Below, in pieces: positions 35,169 through 47,922 of a stretch of 64,000 bases of DNA. Position numbers and translations under genes: made by a program. The DNA comes from Echinimonas agarilytica (GTDB taxonomy: Bacteria; Pseudomonadota; Gammaproteobacteria; Enterobacterales; Neiellaceae): the NCBI RefSeq assembly GCF_023703465.1, contig NZ_JAMQGP010000003.1, positions 186,001 through 250,000 of the forward strand. The letters are read 5' to 3'. The notes beneath the pieces were generated by a model. That model was given only the letters and a program-made list of their open reading frames with translations, was not told the DNA's origin and made no database searches. Every line of letters starts with the position of its first letter. The stretch's first letter is position 1.

Positions 35169-37097
35169 ATGGGCAAGATCATAGGTATTGACCTCGGTAC
35201 TACCAATTCATGTGTCGCTGTATTAGACGGCGGCAAGGCTCGTATTCTTGAAAATGCAGAAGGCGACCGTACTACTCCTTCTATTATCGGCTACACCGAT
35301 GATGGCGAAGTGCTTGTCGGCCAATCTGCTAAACGTCAGGCAGTGACAAACCCACAGAATACTTTGTTTGCAATTAAGCGTCTTATTGGACGTCGTTTCG
35401 AAGACAAAGAAGTTCAGCGCGACATTGACTTAATGCCATACAAAATTGTGAAGGCAGACAATGGCGACGCTTGGGTTCAAGTTCGTGACGAAAAAATGGC
35501 TGCGCCACAAGTATCTGCAGAAATTCTGAAGAAAATGAAGAAAACTGCAGAAGACTTTTTAGGTGAAGAAGTCACAGCCGCTGTAATTACAGTGCCTGCA
35601 TACTTCAACGATTCACAACGCCAAGCAACGAAAGATGCAGGTCGAATTGCTGGCTTGGAAGTGAAACGTATTATTAACGAACCAACGGCTGCCGCACTCG
35701 CTTATGGCATGGACAAAAAGCAGGGTGACAACATCGTTGCTGTTTATGACCTCGGTGGTGGTACGTTCGATATTTCTATTATTGAAATTGACGAAGTAGA
35801 CGGTGAGCACACCTTCGAAGTACTCGCAACCAATGGTGATACGCACCTAGGTGGTGAAGATTTCGATAGCCGCGTTATCAACTACTTGGTTGAAGAATTT
35901 AAGAAAGAGCAAAACTTCGACTTGCGCCAAGATCCATTGGCAATGCAACGTCTGAAAGAAGCTGCTGAAAAAGCTAAGATCGAGCTGTCTTCTGCACAAC
36001 AAACAGAAGTGAACCTACCTTACATCACTGCTGATGCAACAGGTCCAAAACACTTAGTTGTGAAAATGACACGTGCGAAATTAGAATCTTTGGTTGAAGA
36101 TTTGGTGAAGCGCTCTTTAGAGCCATTGAAGGTCGCATTGGCTGACTCTGATTTGTCAGTGAGCGAAATCAATGACGTTATTTTGGTGGGTGGCCAAACA
36201 CGTATGCCAGCGGTTCAAAAAGCTGTTACAGAATTCTTTGGTAAGGAGCCACGTAAAGATGTGAACCCTGACGAAGCTGTAGCAATGGGCGCTTGTGTAC
36301 AAGGTGGTGTTTTAGCCGGTGACGTGAAAGACGTATTGCTTCTTGACGTGACTCCGCTAAGCCTTGGTATTGAAACCATGGGTGGTGTAATGACTCCGGT
36401 CATTAAGAAAAACACAACCATTCCGACTAAAGAGAGCCAAACGTTCTCAACTGCGGAAGACAACCAATCAGCGGTTACGATTCACGTGTTGCAAGGTGAG
36501 CGAAAGCAGGCTTCTGTGAACAAATCTTTGGGACAATTCAATCTTGAAGGTATTGCTCCAGCGCAACGTGGTACGCCTCAAATCGAAGTTATTTTCGATA
36601 TTGATGCAGATGGTATCTTGCACGTATCTGCAAAAGATAAGAACACAGGCCAAGAGCAAAATATCACGATTAAAGCCTCATCGGGTTTGAGTGATGACGA
36701 AGTTGATGCAATGGTTCGCGACGCAGAAGCGAATGCTGATGCCGATGCCAAGTTTGAAGAGCTTGCGCAAGCACGTAACCAAGCGGATGCCCTTGTTCAT
36801 GCAACACGTAAGCAAGTTGAAGAAGCCGGTGACGATTTGCCAGCAGATGACAAAACAGCCATTGAAGCTGCATTGACTGAACTTGATACGGCTGCCAAAG
36901 GCGACGACAAAGAAGTGATTGATGCGAAAACTCAAGCATTGATGGAAGCTTCGTCTAAGTTGATGGAAATTGCTCAGGCAAAAGCTCAAGCGCAACAATC
37001 AGCGGATGCGGGCGGTGCTCAGCAAGAGCAAGCTCAACCGCAAGATGATGTAGTTGACGCCGAGTTTGAAGAAGTCAAAGATGACGACAAAAAGTAA
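35169..37097 (+). CDS. dnaK: Chaperone DnaK (Hsp70)
   Basis: ATP-dependent Hsp70 chaperone, 642 aa. The N-terminal ATPase domain has [12 protein letters not shown], the [13 protein letters not shown] phosphate loop and [10 protein letters not shown]. The substrate-binding domain starts after [17 protein letters not shown]. The C-terminal helical lid ends in a disordered Gln/Ala-rich tail closing with the EEV-type motif [13 protein letters not shown]. Works with DnaJ (directly downstream) and GrpE. The leader contains a sigma-32 promoter and the ribosome site CGGAGA. Confidence 0.98.
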   Translation: MGKIIGIDLGTTNSCVAVLDGGKARILENAEGDRTTPSIIGYTDDGEVLVGQSAKRQAVTNPQNTLFAIKRLIGRRFEDKEVQRDIDLMPYKIVKADNGDAWVQVRDEKMAAPQVSAEILKKMKKTAEDFLGEEVTAAVITVPAYFNDSQRQATKDAGRIAGLEVKRIINEPTAAALAYGMDKKQGDNIVAVYDLGGGTFDISIIEIDEVDGEHTFEVLATNGDTHLGGEDFDSRVINYLVEEFKKEQNFDLRQDPLAMQRLKEAAEKAKIELSSAQQTEVNLPYITADATGPKHLVVKMTRAKLESLVEDLVKRSLEPLKVALADSDLSVSEINDVILVGGQTRMPAVQKAVTEFFGKEPRKDVNPDEAVAMGACVQGGVLAGDVKDVLLLDVTPLSLGIETMGGVMTPVIKKNTTIPTKESQTFSTAEDNQSAVTIHVLQGERKQASVNKSLGQFNLEGIAPAQRGTPQIEVIFDIDADGILHVSAKDKNTGQEQNITIKASSGLSDDEVDAMVRDAEANADADAKFEELAQARNQADALVHATRKQVEEAGDDLPADDKTAIEAALTELDTAAKGDDKEVIDAKTQALMEASSKLMEIAQAKAQAQQSADAGGAQQEQAQPQDDVVDAEFEEVKDDDKK

Positions 37098-37121
37098 TTT
37101 TACTTTTTGATTTGAAAGTTC

Positions 37122-37154
37122 AACGCGGACGTTAGCGCAAGCTTCGTCCGCGTT
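37122..37154 (+). terminator. Hairpin between dnaK and dnaJ
   Basis: AACGCGGACG and CGTCCGCGTT form a perfect 10-bp stem. There is no T-run, so it probably attenuates or protects dnaK mRNA, lowering dnaJ expression. Confidence 0.55.
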
Positions 37155-37182
37155 CGTATTTGCACGAAGGTTATTGCAGAAG

Positions 37183-38307
37183 ATGTCAAAGCGAGATTAT
37201 TACGAAGTATTGGGTGTTGGACGAGACGCGAGCGATCGCGACATCAAAAAGGCGTATAAGCGTCTTGCGATGAAGTACCATCCAGACCGAAATTCTGGTG
37301 ATGAAAACACCGAAGAACAGTTCAAAGAGCTGAAAGAGGCTTATGAAGTGCTTTCGGACTCGCAGAAGAAAGCAGCCTATGATCAATACGGGCATGCAGC
37401 ATTCGAACAAGGCCAAGGTGGCTTTGGTGGTGGGGCTGGTGCGGGTGATTTTGGTGATATTTTCGGAGATGTCTTTGGTGATATTTTCGGCGGTGGTGGC
37501 GGAAGACGTCGCGGTCCACAGCGTGGGGCTGACTTACGCTACAACATGGAATTGACGCTAGAAGAAGCCGTTAAAGGCATCAAGAAAGAAATTAAAATTC
37601 CAAGTTGGGTTAGCTGTGAACCATGCGATGGTTCAGGTGCTAAGAAAGGAACCAAGCCTCAAACTTGTGGAACCTGTCATGGTACTGGTCAAGTTCAAAT
37701 GCGCCAGGGCTTTTTTGCCGTACAGCAAACATGTCCAACGTGTAAAGGCCAAGGTCAAATCATTAAAGATCCATGTGGAGAGTGTCACGGCCAAGGTCGT
37801 AAGCAAACCACTAAAACCTTGTCTGTTTCGATTCCAGCGGGCGTAGACAACGGCGATCGTATTCGTTTAGCCGGTGAGGGTGAAGCCGGTGAGCCGGGTG
37901 CACCAGCGGGTGATTTATACGTTCAAATGCACGTGGCTGAGCATCCTATTTTTGTCCGTGATGGCTCGAACCTGTATTGCGATGTGCCAATTAGCTTTAC
38001 TCAAGCTGCATTGGGTGGCGAGATTGAAGTGCCCACTTTAGATGGTCGCGTTAATCTCAAGATTCCAGCTGAAACTCAAACGGGTCGTATGTTCCGTATG
38101 CGCGGTAAAGGCGTTAAGTCTGTTCGTGGTGGCGGTCTGGGCGACTTGATGTGTAAGGTTGTGATTGAAACACCTATCAAGCTCAATGAAAAACAACGTC
38201 AGTTGCTTGAAGAGTTTGAAGAGTCGATGGGCGAAAGCTCTCATCGTCCGAAAGCAACGGGCTTTCTCGATGGCGTGAAGAAGTTCTTTGATGACTTAGC
38301 TAAGTAA
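37183..38307 (+). CDS. dnaJ: Co-chaperone DnaJ (Hsp40)
   Basis: Stimulates DnaK ATPase and delivers substrates; 374 aa from the ATG at 37183. The J domain (1-70) has the essential HPD in MKYHPDRN. A Gly/Phe-rich linker (about 75-115) follows. Four CxxCxGxG zinc motifs are present: [24 protein letters not shown] and CGECHGQG. C-terminal substrate domains and dimer helix are complete. It follows dnaK by 85 nt and is probably co-transcribed. Confidence 0.98.
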   Translation: MSKRDYYEVLGVGRDASDRDIKKAYKRLAMKYHPDRNSGDENTEEQFKELKEAYEVLSDSQKKAAYDQYGHAAFEQGQGGFGGGAGAGDFGDIFGDVFGDIFGGGGGRRRGPQRGADLRYNMELTLEEAVKGIKKEIKIPSWVSCEPCDGSGAKKGTKPQTCGTCHGTGQVQMRQGFFAVQQTCPTCKGQGQIIKDPCGECHGQGRKQTTKTLSVSIPAGVDNGDRIRLAGEGEAGEPGAPAGDLYVQMHVAEHPIFVRDGSNLYCDVPISFTQAALGGEIEVPTLDGRVNLKIPAETQTGRMFRMRGKGVKSVRGGGLGDLMCKVVIETPIKLNEKQRQLLEEFEESMGESSHRPKATGFLDGVKKFFDDLAK

Positions 38308-38321
38308 TATTCTTTACCTCA

Positions 38322-38353
38322 TAAAAAACGCAGGCCTGAGCCTGCGTTTTTTT
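38322..38353. terminator. Bidirectional rho-independent terminator after dnaJ
   Basis: AAACGCAGGC and GCCTGCGTTT pair around CTGA, with T-runs on both strands. It serves dnaJ and the convergent lipoprotein gene. Confidence 0.9.
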
Positions 38354-38402
38354 ATGTCTGATATTCGTTGCTGTTAAAGTCACGAATGTAGATGAATCAC
38401 CA

Positions 38403-38891
38403 TTATTGTTGCATTACCGCGGGGTTTGGTAGCGCCGTGACACGATATGTACTGCCTTGACTTAATAGTTTGACGCTATCGCCAATACGAATGGGAATTT
38501 CATTTTCAGCAGATGCTTGTACCACTGAAATGACTTTACCGTTTTCCAAGCGAATGGTGTATTCAATAGCTTGTTGACGAGTCATACTTTCTTCTGCAGC
38601 CGCTCCTACAGCAGCACCGGCAATTGCACCCACAACTGTCGCGATATCTTTGCCTTTACCCCCACCGACTGCCGAACCCGCAACACCACCAAGTGCACCA
38701 CCTGCAACAGTTCCTGCGCCTGATTTAGTTCCCTCGATATTGACCGTTTGCATGTCTAATACTTGGCCAATTTGAACTTGCTGGACTTTGCGCGCTTCAT
38801 TTCGTGAATAGTCTTGCCCTGTTTGGCTTGATGGTACGCAGCCCGCAATGAGTGCTGTTGTTGCAACAATTGCAATGCTTATCGATTTCAT
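38403..38891 (-). CDS. Glycine-zipper outer-membrane lipoprotein (SlyB/Pcp-like)
   Basis: Outer-membrane lipoprotein of the 17-kDa antigen/SlyB type, 162 aa from the ATG at 38891 (MKSISIAI), which has AAGG upstream. Lipobox LIAGC (Cys18). A glycine zipper (about 58-96: GTVAGGALGGVAGSAVGGG and VVGAIAGAAVGAA) is the Rick_17kDa/2TM domain. The C-terminal part (RLENGKVISVVQ) is the conserved beta region. SlyB-type proteins stabilise outer-membrane proteins under stress; the specific role here is not shown. Confidence 0.87.
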   Translation of the reverse strand: MKSISIAIVATTALIAGCVPSSQTGQDYSRNEARKVQQVQIGQVLDMQTVNIEGTKSGAGTVAGGALGGVAGSAVGGGKGKDIATVVGAIAGAAVGAAAEESMTRQQAIEYTIRLENGKVISVVQASAENEIPIRIGDSVKLLSQGSTYRVTALPNPAVMQQ

Positions 38892-39142
38892 GTGAGTTAC
38901 CTTTTCCATGCTGTACTCAAAGTAAAAGTTATTTTGCTTATCAGTACACTGTAGTGTGTTGAACCAGCAGCCTTCAACTTTAATGAGCTGATTATTTGTA
39001 ACAATATTCTACCGCACCGATCGACAACAAAAATTTTTTTACTCAATTTGTTTGATCTGACATTCTCGCACCCGCAAGGTTTTAACATTGAGTCAAACTG
39101 ATACAATTACTGTTAATAAGTGAGTTATAGAGAATTACAGTG

Positions 39143-39958
39143 ATGAAACGGAATTTTAAACAATATGGTGTTGCAGCAATGCTGTTGAGCTTAGCCGCGT
39201 GTTCGTCATCGCCCACGGGACGTTCGCAATTGGCCTTTCAGAATGAAGGTGAGATGGCCTCTATGGGCGCTCAATCGTTTGAGCAATTAAAGCAAAAAGA
39301 AAAAGTGTCGACGGATACGAATCTGAATAATTATGTTCAGTGTGTTGCAAAAAACATTGTCCAAAATGTACCTGCTAGTTATGGCTACGAGCCTGCTGCA
39401 TGGGAAGTTGTTGTATTCGATAGCGATCAGGTCAACGCATTTGCATTACCGGGTGCCAAAATTGGTGTGTACACAGGTTTACTTAAAGTGGCACAAAATC
39501 AAGATCAACTGGCGGCGGTAATCGGGCATGAAGTCGGGCATGTCATGGCCAAGCATTCGAATGAGCGAATGAGTACACAAATCTTAGCGGGCGTGGGTAT
39601 GGCAGCCGCAGGTGTCGCATTGAGTGATGTTGACAATAAAGGTGCTTATCTTGCTGTGCTTGGGCTTGGTGCAACTTATGGCCTTATTTTGCCATATAGC
39701 AGAGTTCACGAATCTGAAGCTGATATGATTGGCCAAGAACTGATGGCAGAGTCGGGTTTTGATCCTGCAGAGGCGGCCGAACTATGGCGAAATATGGCAA
39801 AAGCTTCCGGGGGCAATGCGCCGCCAGAGTTGGCCTCGACTCACCCCTCGCCTCAGACTCGCATTAATGATTTGACGGCAGGAGTTGTTCACTACAACCA
39901 AGTTTACAAACAAGCGCAAGCGAATGGTAAAGTGCCAAACTGTAAAAAATCAAGCTGA
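39143..39958 (+). CDS. M48 family metallopeptidase lipoprotein (LoiP-like)
   Basis: Outer-membrane-associated zinc protease, 271 aa. Lipobox LSLAAC (about Cys19). Zinc motif HExxH in IGHEVGHVMAKHSNE, third ligand in RVHESEADMIG, and the late STHPSPQTRI motif typical of M48C proteases such as LoiP (YggG) and BepA. It lacks a TPR domain, so it is closer to LoiP. The start is ATG at 39143; a GTG precedes it directly. It probably degrades misfolded envelope proteins. Confidence 0.92.
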   Translation: MKRNFKQYGVAAMLLSLAACSSSPTGRSQLAFQNEGEMASMGAQSFEQLKQKEKVSTDTNLNNYVQCVAKNIVQNVPASYGYEPAAWEVVVFDSDQVNAFALPGAKIGVYTGLLKVAQNQDQLAAVIGHEVGHVMAKHSNERMSTQILAGVGMAAAGVALSDVDNKGAYLAVLGLGATYGLILPYSRVHESEADMIGQELMAESGFDPAEAAELWRNMAKASGGNAPPELASTHPSPQTRINDLTAGVVHYNQVYKQAQANGKVPNCKKSS

Positions 39959-39988
39959 AAGTAATGATACTAAGCTGACTCAAAATGC

Positions 39989-40018
39989 AAAAAGCCTGCT
40001 TATATAAGCAGGCTTTTT
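39989..40018. terminator. Perfect bidirectional terminator
   Basis: The 30-bp sequence from AAAAAGCCTGCTTA to TAAGCAGGCTTTTT is fully palindromic, with A and T runs at its ends. It separates the protease gene from the convergent nhaC-like gene. Confidence 0.9.
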
Positions 40019-40036
40019 ATTTGGGGGTGATTTGGA

Positions 40037-41386
40037 TTATTGGTGCGTTGGCTTCTTCATCCCTCGTCCAGCAGCAATGCTGATTGATGATGTCACTAGT
40101 AACAGCATCACATAATAACTGTGACCCACCACATTCATGGGTGTGATAGCAAAGGTCGACCCGAGCAGCAGCGCTTGAGCTCCCCAAGGGATCATACCTT
40201 GACTTATACAGCTAAAAATATCGAGTAAGCTGGCGCTTCGTTTCGGAGATACTTTTTGTTCTTGAGCTATATTGCGAGCAACATCACCACACACAATAAT
40301 CGAAACCGTATTGTTGGCCGTGCAACAATTCGTGATGCCTACCATACTAGCCAAGGCTGCTTCAGTTGCTTTTGGGTTGTGGGCTCCTTGGTTCGCCTTC
40401 GATAACTTCTTCACCAAGCCACGACACAGCTGGGTTATGTATGCCAATCCACCTTGAACCTTAATGAGTTGGCTCAATCCTCCTATCAGCATCGACAGAA
40501 TGAAAATTTCCTGCATGTTTTGAAAGCCAGCATAAATGTCTTTACTGAATTGGAGTACTTCATAGCCTTGGTTAAACATGCCAATAAGGCCCGCCATCAC
40601 AATGCCAATGGTAAGTACAACAAATACATTTATGCCCGCCACCGCTAATATCAAGATGGTCAAGTAGGGAAGCACTAGTAACCATTGTGTAGGCTCTGTT
40701 GGTGTGGGGGCTGTATCGGGTTGCAGCACGTAAAACAAAATCACAGCAAGTAAAGCTGCAGGCAAAGCGATATGAATGTTCTCTCGGAATTTATCTTTCA
40801 TTGCACAGCCTTGAGTTCGTGTGGCAGCAATGGTGGTATCCGAGATGATCGACAAGTTGTCGCCGAACATAGCGCCACTTAAAACCGTTCCGGCCATCAG
40901 CGCTTTGTCGATGCCTGCGGTATCTGCAATTCCTAATGCCACAGGAGCAATGGCCGCAATGGTGCCCATTGATGTGCCCATCGCGGTGGCAACAAATGCT
41001 GCAATCAAAAAGATACCGGGCAGAATAAATTGCTCCGGTATCATCGTCAGTCCTAAGTTCACTGTGGCGTCAACGCCGCCAGTGGCTTTCGCAACCGATG
41101 AAAATGCACCTGCTAATAAGTAAATCAAGCACATGGTGATGATGGTGTTTTGGCCAACCCCACTCATAAATTCATTCAGTGTTTTGGTCAGAGGTGCTCT
41201 ATGTAGCCATATCGCTAGAATAATCGCAGGTAAAATGGCCACAGGTGCTGGGAGCTGGTAGAACGCAAACTCTATATTCATCTGCGTGAGCACAAAACCC
41301 GTGCCGACAAACAACGCTAAAAATAATGCGAAAGGGAGCAGGGCGATAGCGCTAGGCTTGGGGGATTGTTGATGGTCTGTTGGCAT
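40037..41386 (-). CDS. NhaC-family Na+/H+ antiporter
   Basis: Inner-membrane antiporter, 449 aa with about 11 hydrophobic helices. The core has GTSMGTIAAIAPVALG and SGAMFGDNLSIISDTT, the latter being the characteristic acidic cluster of NhaC transporters. TNCCTANNTVSIIV and WGAQALLLG lie in the C-terminal half, as in the family. It probably exchanges Na+ for H+ (some homologues carry malate-lactate); the substrate cannot be told from sequence. It is transcribed alone. Confidence 0.88.
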   Translation of the reverse strand: MPTDHQQSPKPSAIALLPFALFLALFVGTGFVLTQMNIEFAFYQLPAPVAILPAIILAIWLHRAPLTKTLNEFMSGVGQNTIITMCLIYLLAGAFSSVAKATGGVDATVNLGLTMIPEQFILPGIFLIAAFVATAMGTSMGTIAAIAPVALGIADTAGIDKALMAGTVLSGAMFGDNLSIISDTTIAATRTQGCAMKDKFRENIHIALPAALLAVILFYVLQPDTAPTPTEPTQWLLVLPYLTILILAVAGINVFVVLTIGIVMAGLIGMFNQGYEVLQFSKDIYAGFQNMQEIFILSMLIGGLSQLIKVQGGLAYITQLCRGLVKKLSKANQGAHNPKATEAALASMVGITNCCTANNTVSIIVCGDVARNIAQEQKVSPKRSASLLDIFSCISQGMIPWGAQALLLGSTFAITPMNVVGHSYYVMLLLVTSSISIAAGRGMKKPTHQ

Positions 41387-41592
41387 AAAGCAGGTCTCAA
41401 AATGTGATTGTTTTATTGTGGGCTCAAGTAGCCAGCCGCTTGGTTACTGACAGGCCAAAATCGAATAGGTTCACAATATATAGATTACTCAATGCGATAC
41501 AACTAAAGCACGTGTATTGATTTAGTTACATTTACGCTTAAAAAAATCGTATTTCTAGCTAGAACATTCGCAAATGCCTACTAGACTTAGAC

Positions 41593-42652
<1,060 letters not shown>

Positions 42653-42793
42653 TATTTCATCTGTTTTCTACTATTTTCCGATGAAATTTAAATGAAAGCT
42701 TTATTATTAGAGGTTTTTTAAATTCTTAATGGACTGAAAGGCCAATTTGAACTAGAATGCGTCCAATTTGCCAACACCTAGGCAAAGAGGGAT

Positions 42794-42840
42794 ATATAGG
42801 ATCATTTTGGCTTTAACGAGCTGCCTATATTGAGTTTAAC
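42794..42840. repeat. Inverted repeat in the carA leader
   Basis: ATATAGG (42794-42800) and CCTATAT (42834-42840) could form a leader hairpin with a 33-nt loop shortly before carA. Its regulatory role is uncertain. Confidence 0.25.
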
Positions 42841-42867
42841 AGCTGACCACAACCAGTGGAGGTTATC

Positions 42868-43998
42868 TTGACTAAGGCTGCCCTCTTGGTACTCGAAGAC
42901 GGTACTATTTTTCGCGGCACATCAATTGGCGCGAACGGTACTGCAACCGGTGAAGTCGTTTTCAACACTTCAATGACCGGCTATCAAGAAATTCTTACAG
43001 ATCCATCTTATGCACGTCAAATTGTCACCCTAACGTACCCGCACATCGGTAATACAGGTACAAACTCGGAAGACGAAGAATCCAATGCCATCTGGGCAAA
43101 GGGGCTTGTTATTCGAGACTTACCGATTATTGCGAGCAACTTCCGAAGCGAAGAAACTCTTAGCGAGTACCTGAGCAAACGAAATGTTGTGGGTATTTGT
43201 GACATCGATACTCGCAAACTCACCCGCATTCTGCGCGAAAAAGGCGCTCAATCAGGTTGTATTGTTGCAGGCGACTCGCTCGATGAAGCATACGCGCTTG
43301 CTGAAGCTCAAGGTTTTCCAGGTTTGAAAGGCATGGACTTAGCGAAAGAAGTGACTACTTCTGACGTTTACTCCTGGACGGACAGCACTTGGGAGCTTGG
43401 AAAGGGTTTTAGTGAACTCGGCGATAACGAGAAGTTTCACGTTGTAGCATACGATTTTGGTGCCAAACGCAATATTTTGCGCATGTTAGTTGAACGCGGT
43501 TGTCGTTTAACGGTTGTTCCAGCTGAAACTCCTGCTGAAGAAGTGTTGGCATTGAACCCCGATGGGATCTTTCTATCGAACGGCCCAGGCGACCCTGAAC
43601 CGTGCGATTACGCCATTGCTGCGATTCAAACATTCCTCGAAAAAGATATTCCTATTTTTGGAATTTGTCTGGGTCATCAACTTCTGGCGCTTGCGAGCGG
43701 TGCAAGCACTGTGAAAATGAAGTTTGGTCACCACGGAGCAAACCATCCGGTGAAAGATCTTGACCGAGATGTTGTGATGATTACTGCACAAAACCACGGT
43801 TTTGCAGTAGACGAAGATACGTTGCCTGCAACACTTCGCACCACTCATAAGTCTCTGTTTGATGGTTCTTTACAAGGTATTCATCGCACTGATAAGCCTG
43901 CGTTTAGCTTCCAGGGACACCCTGAAGCAAGCCCCGGCCCACACGATGCAGCACCTTTGTTCGACCATTTTATTGATTTGATGCAGGCGCGTGCCTGA
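42868..43998 (+). CDS. carA: Carbamoyl-phosphate synthase small subunit
   Basis: Glutaminase subunit that hydrolyses glutamine and feeds ammonia to CarB, 376 aa. The start is TTG at 42868 (TTG ACT AAG), seven bases after GGAGG and matching the family N-terminus [10 protein letters not shown]; a GTG further up lacks a ribosome site. The class I glutaminase triad is visible: Cys in [14 protein letters not shown], and His and Glu in GHPEASPGP. The N-terminal synthase-interacting domain has [15 protein letters not shown]. It is followed 24 nt later by carB. Confidence 0.97.
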   Translation: MTKAALLVLEDGTIFRGTSIGANGTATGEVVFNTSMTGYQEILTDPSYARQIVTLTYPHIGNTGTNSEDEESNAIWAKGLVIRDLPIIASNFRSEETLSEYLSKRNVVGICDIDTRKLTRILREKGAQSGCIVAGDSLDEAYALAEAQGFPGLKGMDLAKEVTTSDVYSWTDSTWELGKGFSELGDNEKFHVVAYDFGAKRNILRMLVERGCRLTVVPAETPAEEVLALNPDGIFLSNGPGDPEPCDYAIAAIQTFLEKDIPIFGICLGHQLLALASGASTVKMKFGHHGANHPVKDLDRDVVMITAQNHGFAVDEDTLPATLRTTHKSLFDGSLQGIHRTDKPAFSFQGHPEASPGPHDAAPLFDHFIDLMQARA

Positions 43999-44021
43999 GA
44001 ACTGCAGCGAGATTCTGAATC

Positions 44022-47000
44022 ATGCCAAAACGCACTGATATCAAAAGTATTCTTATTTTAGGCGCTGGCCCGATTGTCATCGGCCAAGCCTGTGAGTTCG
44101 ATTACTCTGGCGCACAAGCGTGTAAAGCTTTGCGAGAAGAGGGGTACCGCGTGGTACTCGTGAACTCGAACCCAGCAACTATTATGACTGACCCAGAGAT
44201 GGCCGATGCAACATACATCGAACCCATTGCCTGGGAGGTTGTTGCTAAAATTATCGAAAAAGAGCGGCCAGATGCAGTGCTCCCGACTATGGGTGGCCAA
44301 ACTGCATTGAACTGTGCGCTCGACTTGGACCGTCATGGCGTGTTGGAAAAATTCAACGTCACCATGATCGGTGCAACTGCTGATGCCATTGATAAAGCCG
44401 AAGACCGTAATCGCTTCGATAAAGCGATGAAGTCCATCGGTTTAGAAACACCAAATGCTGAAATCGCGCATAGTAACGAAGAAGCTCACGATGTATTAAG
44501 CCGCATTGGTTTCCCTTGTATTATTCGTCCGTCATTTACGATGGGTGGTACAGGTGGTGGTATCGCATACAACATCGAAGAATTTGATGAAATCTGTACG
44601 CGTGGACTCGACTTGAGCCCCACCAATGAATTACTGATCGATGAGTCGCTTATCGGTTGGAAAGAGTACGAAATGGAAGTTGTTCGTGACAAGAACGACA
44701 ACTGCATTATCGTCTGTGCAATTGAGAACTTTGACCCGATGGGCGTTCACACCGGTGATTCAATCACGGTGGCTCCAGCACAAACTCTAACGGATAAAGA
44801 ATACCAAATTATGCGAAATGCCTCGATGGCGGTTTTGCGTGAGATTGGTGTTGAAACCGGCGGTTCAAATGTTCAATTTGGTGTGAACCCTGCGGATGGT
44901 CGCATGGTCATCATTGAAATGAACCCACGTGTAAGTCGCTCTTCAGCGCTGGCTTCGAAAGCAACGGGCTTCCCGATTGCGAAAATCGCGGCAAAGCTTG
45001 CTGTGGGTTACACGCTGGATGAATTGGCAAATGATATTACAGGTGGTGCGACTCCTGCGTCGTTTGAACCTGCAATTGACTACGTTGTGACTAAGATTCC
45101 TCGCTTTAACTTTGAAAAGTTTGCCGGAGCGAATGATCGTCTCACCACTCAAATGAAGTCTGTTGGTGAAGTTATGGCCATCGGCCGCAACCAGCAAGAG
45201 TCGTTGCAAAAAGCATTGCGTGGTCTTGAAGTGGGTGCCAATGGATTTGACCCTATTGTTGCGTTGGATGATCCCGATGCAAAAGCCACGATTACGCATG
45301 AATTAAAAGAAGCAGGTGCCGAGCGTATTTGGTACATCGCTGATGCATTCCGCCATGGTTTCACCGTTGATGACGTGTTCGAATTGACCAAGGTTGACCG
45401 TTGGTACTTGGTACAAATCTTCGAAATCATCGAACTGGAAACCCAAGTCGCAGAAGCGGGTCTATCGGGTCTGAATGCTGAGTTACTGCGTCAGCTAAAA
45501 CGTAAAGGTTTTGCTGACGCTCGCTTGGCTGTATTGCTTGGCGTGTCAGAAAAAGAAGTGCGTAAGCTGCGTCATAAGCAAGGCATTGTGCCGGTTTACA
45601 AACGTGTAGATACCTGTGCTGCAGAATTTTCTACTAGCACGGCATACATGTACTCTTCTTATGATGAAGAGTGCGAAGCGAATGCGTCTGATAAAGATAA
45701 GATCATGGTTCTTGGCGGCGGTCCAAATCGTATTGGTCAAGGAATCGAATTTGATTACTGTTGTGTTCACGCTGCGTTAGCAATGCGCGAAGACGGTTAC
45801 GAAACCATCATGGTGAACTGTAATCCAGAAACAGTATCAACTGACTACGACACTTCAGATCGCTTATATTTTGAACCTGTAACGCTTGAAGACGTGCTTG
45901 AAATTGTGCGTGTTGAAAAGCCAAAAGGCGTAATCGTCCAATACGGTGGACAAACACCTCTGAAACTTGCGCGTGCGCTAGAAGCCGCTGGTGTTCCGGT
46001 GATTGGAACGAGCCCAGATGCAATTGACCGTGCAGAAGACCGTGAACGTTTCCAACAAGCGGTAGAGCGTTTAGGCTTGAAACAGCCTGAAAACTCAACA
46101 GTAACAACGATGGAAGATGCGGTACGCGATGCTGAGCGTATTGGCTATCCGTTGGTTGTTCGTCCTTCGTACGTACTCGGTGGTCGAGCAATGGAAATTG
46201 TATACGACGAAATCGATTTGCGTCGTTACTTCACTGAGGCTGTATCCGTTTCAAATGAATCTCCAGTATTGCTTGATCGTTTCTTAGATGATGCGATTGA
46301 AGTGGATATCGATGCGATTTGCGATGGCGAGCAAGTTGTCATTGGCGGCATCATGGAGCACATCGAACAAGCCGGCGTTCACTCAGGTGACTCAGCATGT
46401 TCATTGCCTCCGTATACCTTGGGTGCTGACATTCAAGCGGTGTTGCGCGAACAAGTCTCCAAACTCGCATTTGAGTTGGGCGTGATTGGCCTGATGAACA
46501 CTCAGTTTGCGATTAAAGACAACGAAGTTTACTTAATCGAAGTAAACCCTCGTGCTGCGCGAACTGTGCCTTTCGTATCAAAAGCGACAGGTATTCCGCT
46601 GGCGAAAGTTGCTGCTCGTGTTATGGCTGGCCGCTCTCTTGCTGAGCAAGGTGTCACTGAAGAGATTATTCCTCCGTACTATTCGGTCAAGGAAGTTGTA
46701 TTGCCATTCAACAAGTTCTTGGGTGTTGACCCAATTCTTGGTCCAGAAATGCGCTCTACAGGTGAAGTGATGGGGGTTGGCGAAACGTTTGCTGAAGCAT
46801 ATTCAAAAGCTCAGTTAGGCTCGGTCAAAGATGTACCGAAACAAGGCCGTGCTTTATTGTCTGTTCGCCCTGGTGATAAAAAACGCGTTGCAGAACTGGC
46901 AAAGCAGTTAATTGCCCTGGGGTATGAGTTGGACGCAACACGCGGAACCGCGACTATTTTGGCTCAAGCTGGTATTGAAGTTCGAGCGGTGAATAAGGTT

Positions 47001-47243
47001 CAAGAAGGCCGTCCTCACATTCTCGACCGTATTAAGAACAGCGAATATTCATACATTGTGAATACCACTGAAGGTCGTCAAGCGATTGAAGATTCTAAAG
47101 TACTTCGTCGCGGGGCATTGCAGCATAAAGTGAATTACACCACAACATTGAATGGTGCATTTGCTGCCTGCATGGCCCACTCTGCTGATCCGAGTGAACA
47201 CGTTCGTTCTGTGCAAGAGTTGCATGAGCAAATAGAGAGTTAA
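44022..47243 (+). CDS. carB: Carbamoyl-phosphate synthase large subunit
   Basis: Makes carbamoyl phosphate for arginine and pyrimidine synthesis, 1073 aa. It has two homologous ATP-grasp halves (about 1-400 and 553-935), each opening with the same motif ([38 protein letters not shown]). The oligomerisation domain (about 403-552) lies between, and the C-terminal MGS-like allosteric domain (about 936-1073, with [11 protein letters not shown]) binds UMP/ornithine in E. coli. All expected parts are complete. Confidence 0.98.
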   Translation: MPKRTDIKSILILGAGPIVIGQACEFDYSGAQACKALREEGYRVVLVNSNPATIMTDPEMADATYIEPIAWEVVAKIIEKERPDAVLPTMGGQTALNCALDLDRHGVLEKFNVTMIGATADAIDKAEDRNRFDKAMKSIGLETPNAEIAHSNEEAHDVLSRIGFPCIIRPSFTMGGTGGGIAYNIEEFDEICTRGLDLSPTNELLIDESLIGWKEYEMEVVRDKNDNCIIVCAIENFDPMGVHTGDSITVAPAQTLTDKEYQIMRNASMAVLREIGVETGGSNVQFGVNPADGRMVIIEMNPRVSRSSALASKATGFPIAKIAAKLAVGYTLDELANDITGGATPASFEPAIDYVVTKIPRFNFEKFAGANDRLTTQMKSVGEVMAIGRNQQESLQKALRGLEVGANGFDPIVALDDPDAKATITHELKEAGAERIWYIADAFRHGFTVDDVFELTKVDRWYLVQIFEIIELETQVAEAGLSGLNAELLRQLKRKGFADARLAVLLGVSEKEVRKLRHKQGIVPVYKRVDTCAAEFSTSTAYMYSSYDEECEANASDKDKIMVLGGGPNRIGQGIEFDYCCVHAALAMREDGYETIMVNCNPETVSTDYDTSDRLYFEPVTLEDVLEIVRVEKPKGVIVQYGGQTPLKLARALEAAGVPVIGTSPDAIDRAEDRERFQQAVERLGLKQPENSTVTTMEDAVRDAERIGYPLVVRPSYVLGGRAMEIVYDEIDLRRYFTEAVSVSNESPVLLDRFLDDAIEVDIDAICDGEQVVIGGIMEHIEQAGVHSGDSACSLPPYTLGADIQAVLREQVSKLAFELGVIGLMNTQFAIKDNEVYLIEVNPRAARTVPFVSKATGIPLAKVAARVMAGRSLAEQGVTEEIIPPYYSVKEVVLPFNKFLGVDPILGPEMRSTGEVMGVGETFAEAYSKAQLGSVKDVPKQGRALLSVRPGDKKRVAELAKQLIALGYELDATRGTATILAQAGIEVRAVNKVQEGRPHILDRIKNSEYSYIVNTTEGRQAIEDSKVLRRGALQHKVNYTTTLNGAFAACMAHSADPSEHVRSVQELHEQIES

Positions 47244-47305
47244 TCAAACTCAAGATGACCTGACCGGAAATTCGTATTAGAATGTTCGGCTAGGCTGATT
47301 CAGAA

Positions 47306-47339
47306 CCGTCTCTTAGCCGACTAAGAGGCGGTTTTTTTT
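47306..47339 (+). terminator. Rho-independent terminator after carB
   Basis: CCGTCTCTTAG pairs with CTAAGAGGCGG around CCGA, followed by T8. greA starts about 50 nt later. Confidence 0.88.
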
Positions 47340-47385
47340 GCCAACTGATTAACTGATTAACCGATTAAGTGTGGTAATTCATCGA

Positions 47386-47859
47386 ATGAAAATTCCAATG
47401 ACTGTGCATGGCGCAGAGAGCCTGCGTGAAGAACTTGAGTATCTAAAGGGAACTCGTCGTCCAACGATCATCCAAGCAATTGCAGATGCGCGCGAGCACG
47501 GCGATTTAAAAGAAAATGCTGAATACCATGCTGCGCGTGAGCAGCAGGGATTCTGTGAAGGCCGTATTCAAGAAATTGAAGCGAAGCTTTCAAACGCCCA
47601 AGTGATTGACGTAAGTAAAATGGAAAATACGGGTAAAATTATTTTTGGTACCACCGTCCTATTGTTAAACCTTAGCACTGATGCTGAAGTGACCTATCGG
47701 ATTGTGGGAGACGATGAAGCCGATCTCAAACAAAACTTAATTTCCGTGAATAGCCCTATTGCTCGAGGACTCATCGGTAAAATGGAAGGCGACGAACTCG
47801 TCGTGTCTACACCCGGTGGCGACGTTGAGTTTGAAGTGTTGTCGGTTGAATATAAGTAG
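47386..47859 (+). CDS. greA: Transcription elongation factor GreA
   Basis: Stimulates RNA cleavage by backtracked RNA polymerase, 157 aa from the ATG at 47386 ([17 protein letters not shown]), matching E. coli MQAIPMTLRGAEKLREEL; a GTG at 47371 is possible. The N-terminal coiled coil carries [18 protein letters not shown], with the catalytic acidic residues at its tip. The C-terminal FKBP-like domain has [15 protein letters not shown]. Confidence 0.97.
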   Translation: MKIPMTVHGAESLREELEYLKGTRRPTIIQAIADAREHGDLKENAEYHAAREQQGFCEGRIQEIEAKLSNAQVIDVSKMENTGKIIFGTTVLLLNLSTDAEVTYRIVGDDEADLKQNLISVNSPIARGLIGKMEGDELVVSTPGGDVEFEVLSVEYK

Positions 47860-47875
47860 TACCGATATCTAGCAT

Positions 47876-47900
47876 AAAAAACCGGCAATGCCGGTTTTTT
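47876..47900. terminator. Bidirectional terminator between greA and yhbY
   Basis: AAAAACCGGC and GCCGGTTTTT pair around AAT. It serves both convergent genes. Confidence 0.88.
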
Positions 47901-47922
47901 ATCAATGCGAATCTTTCAAACA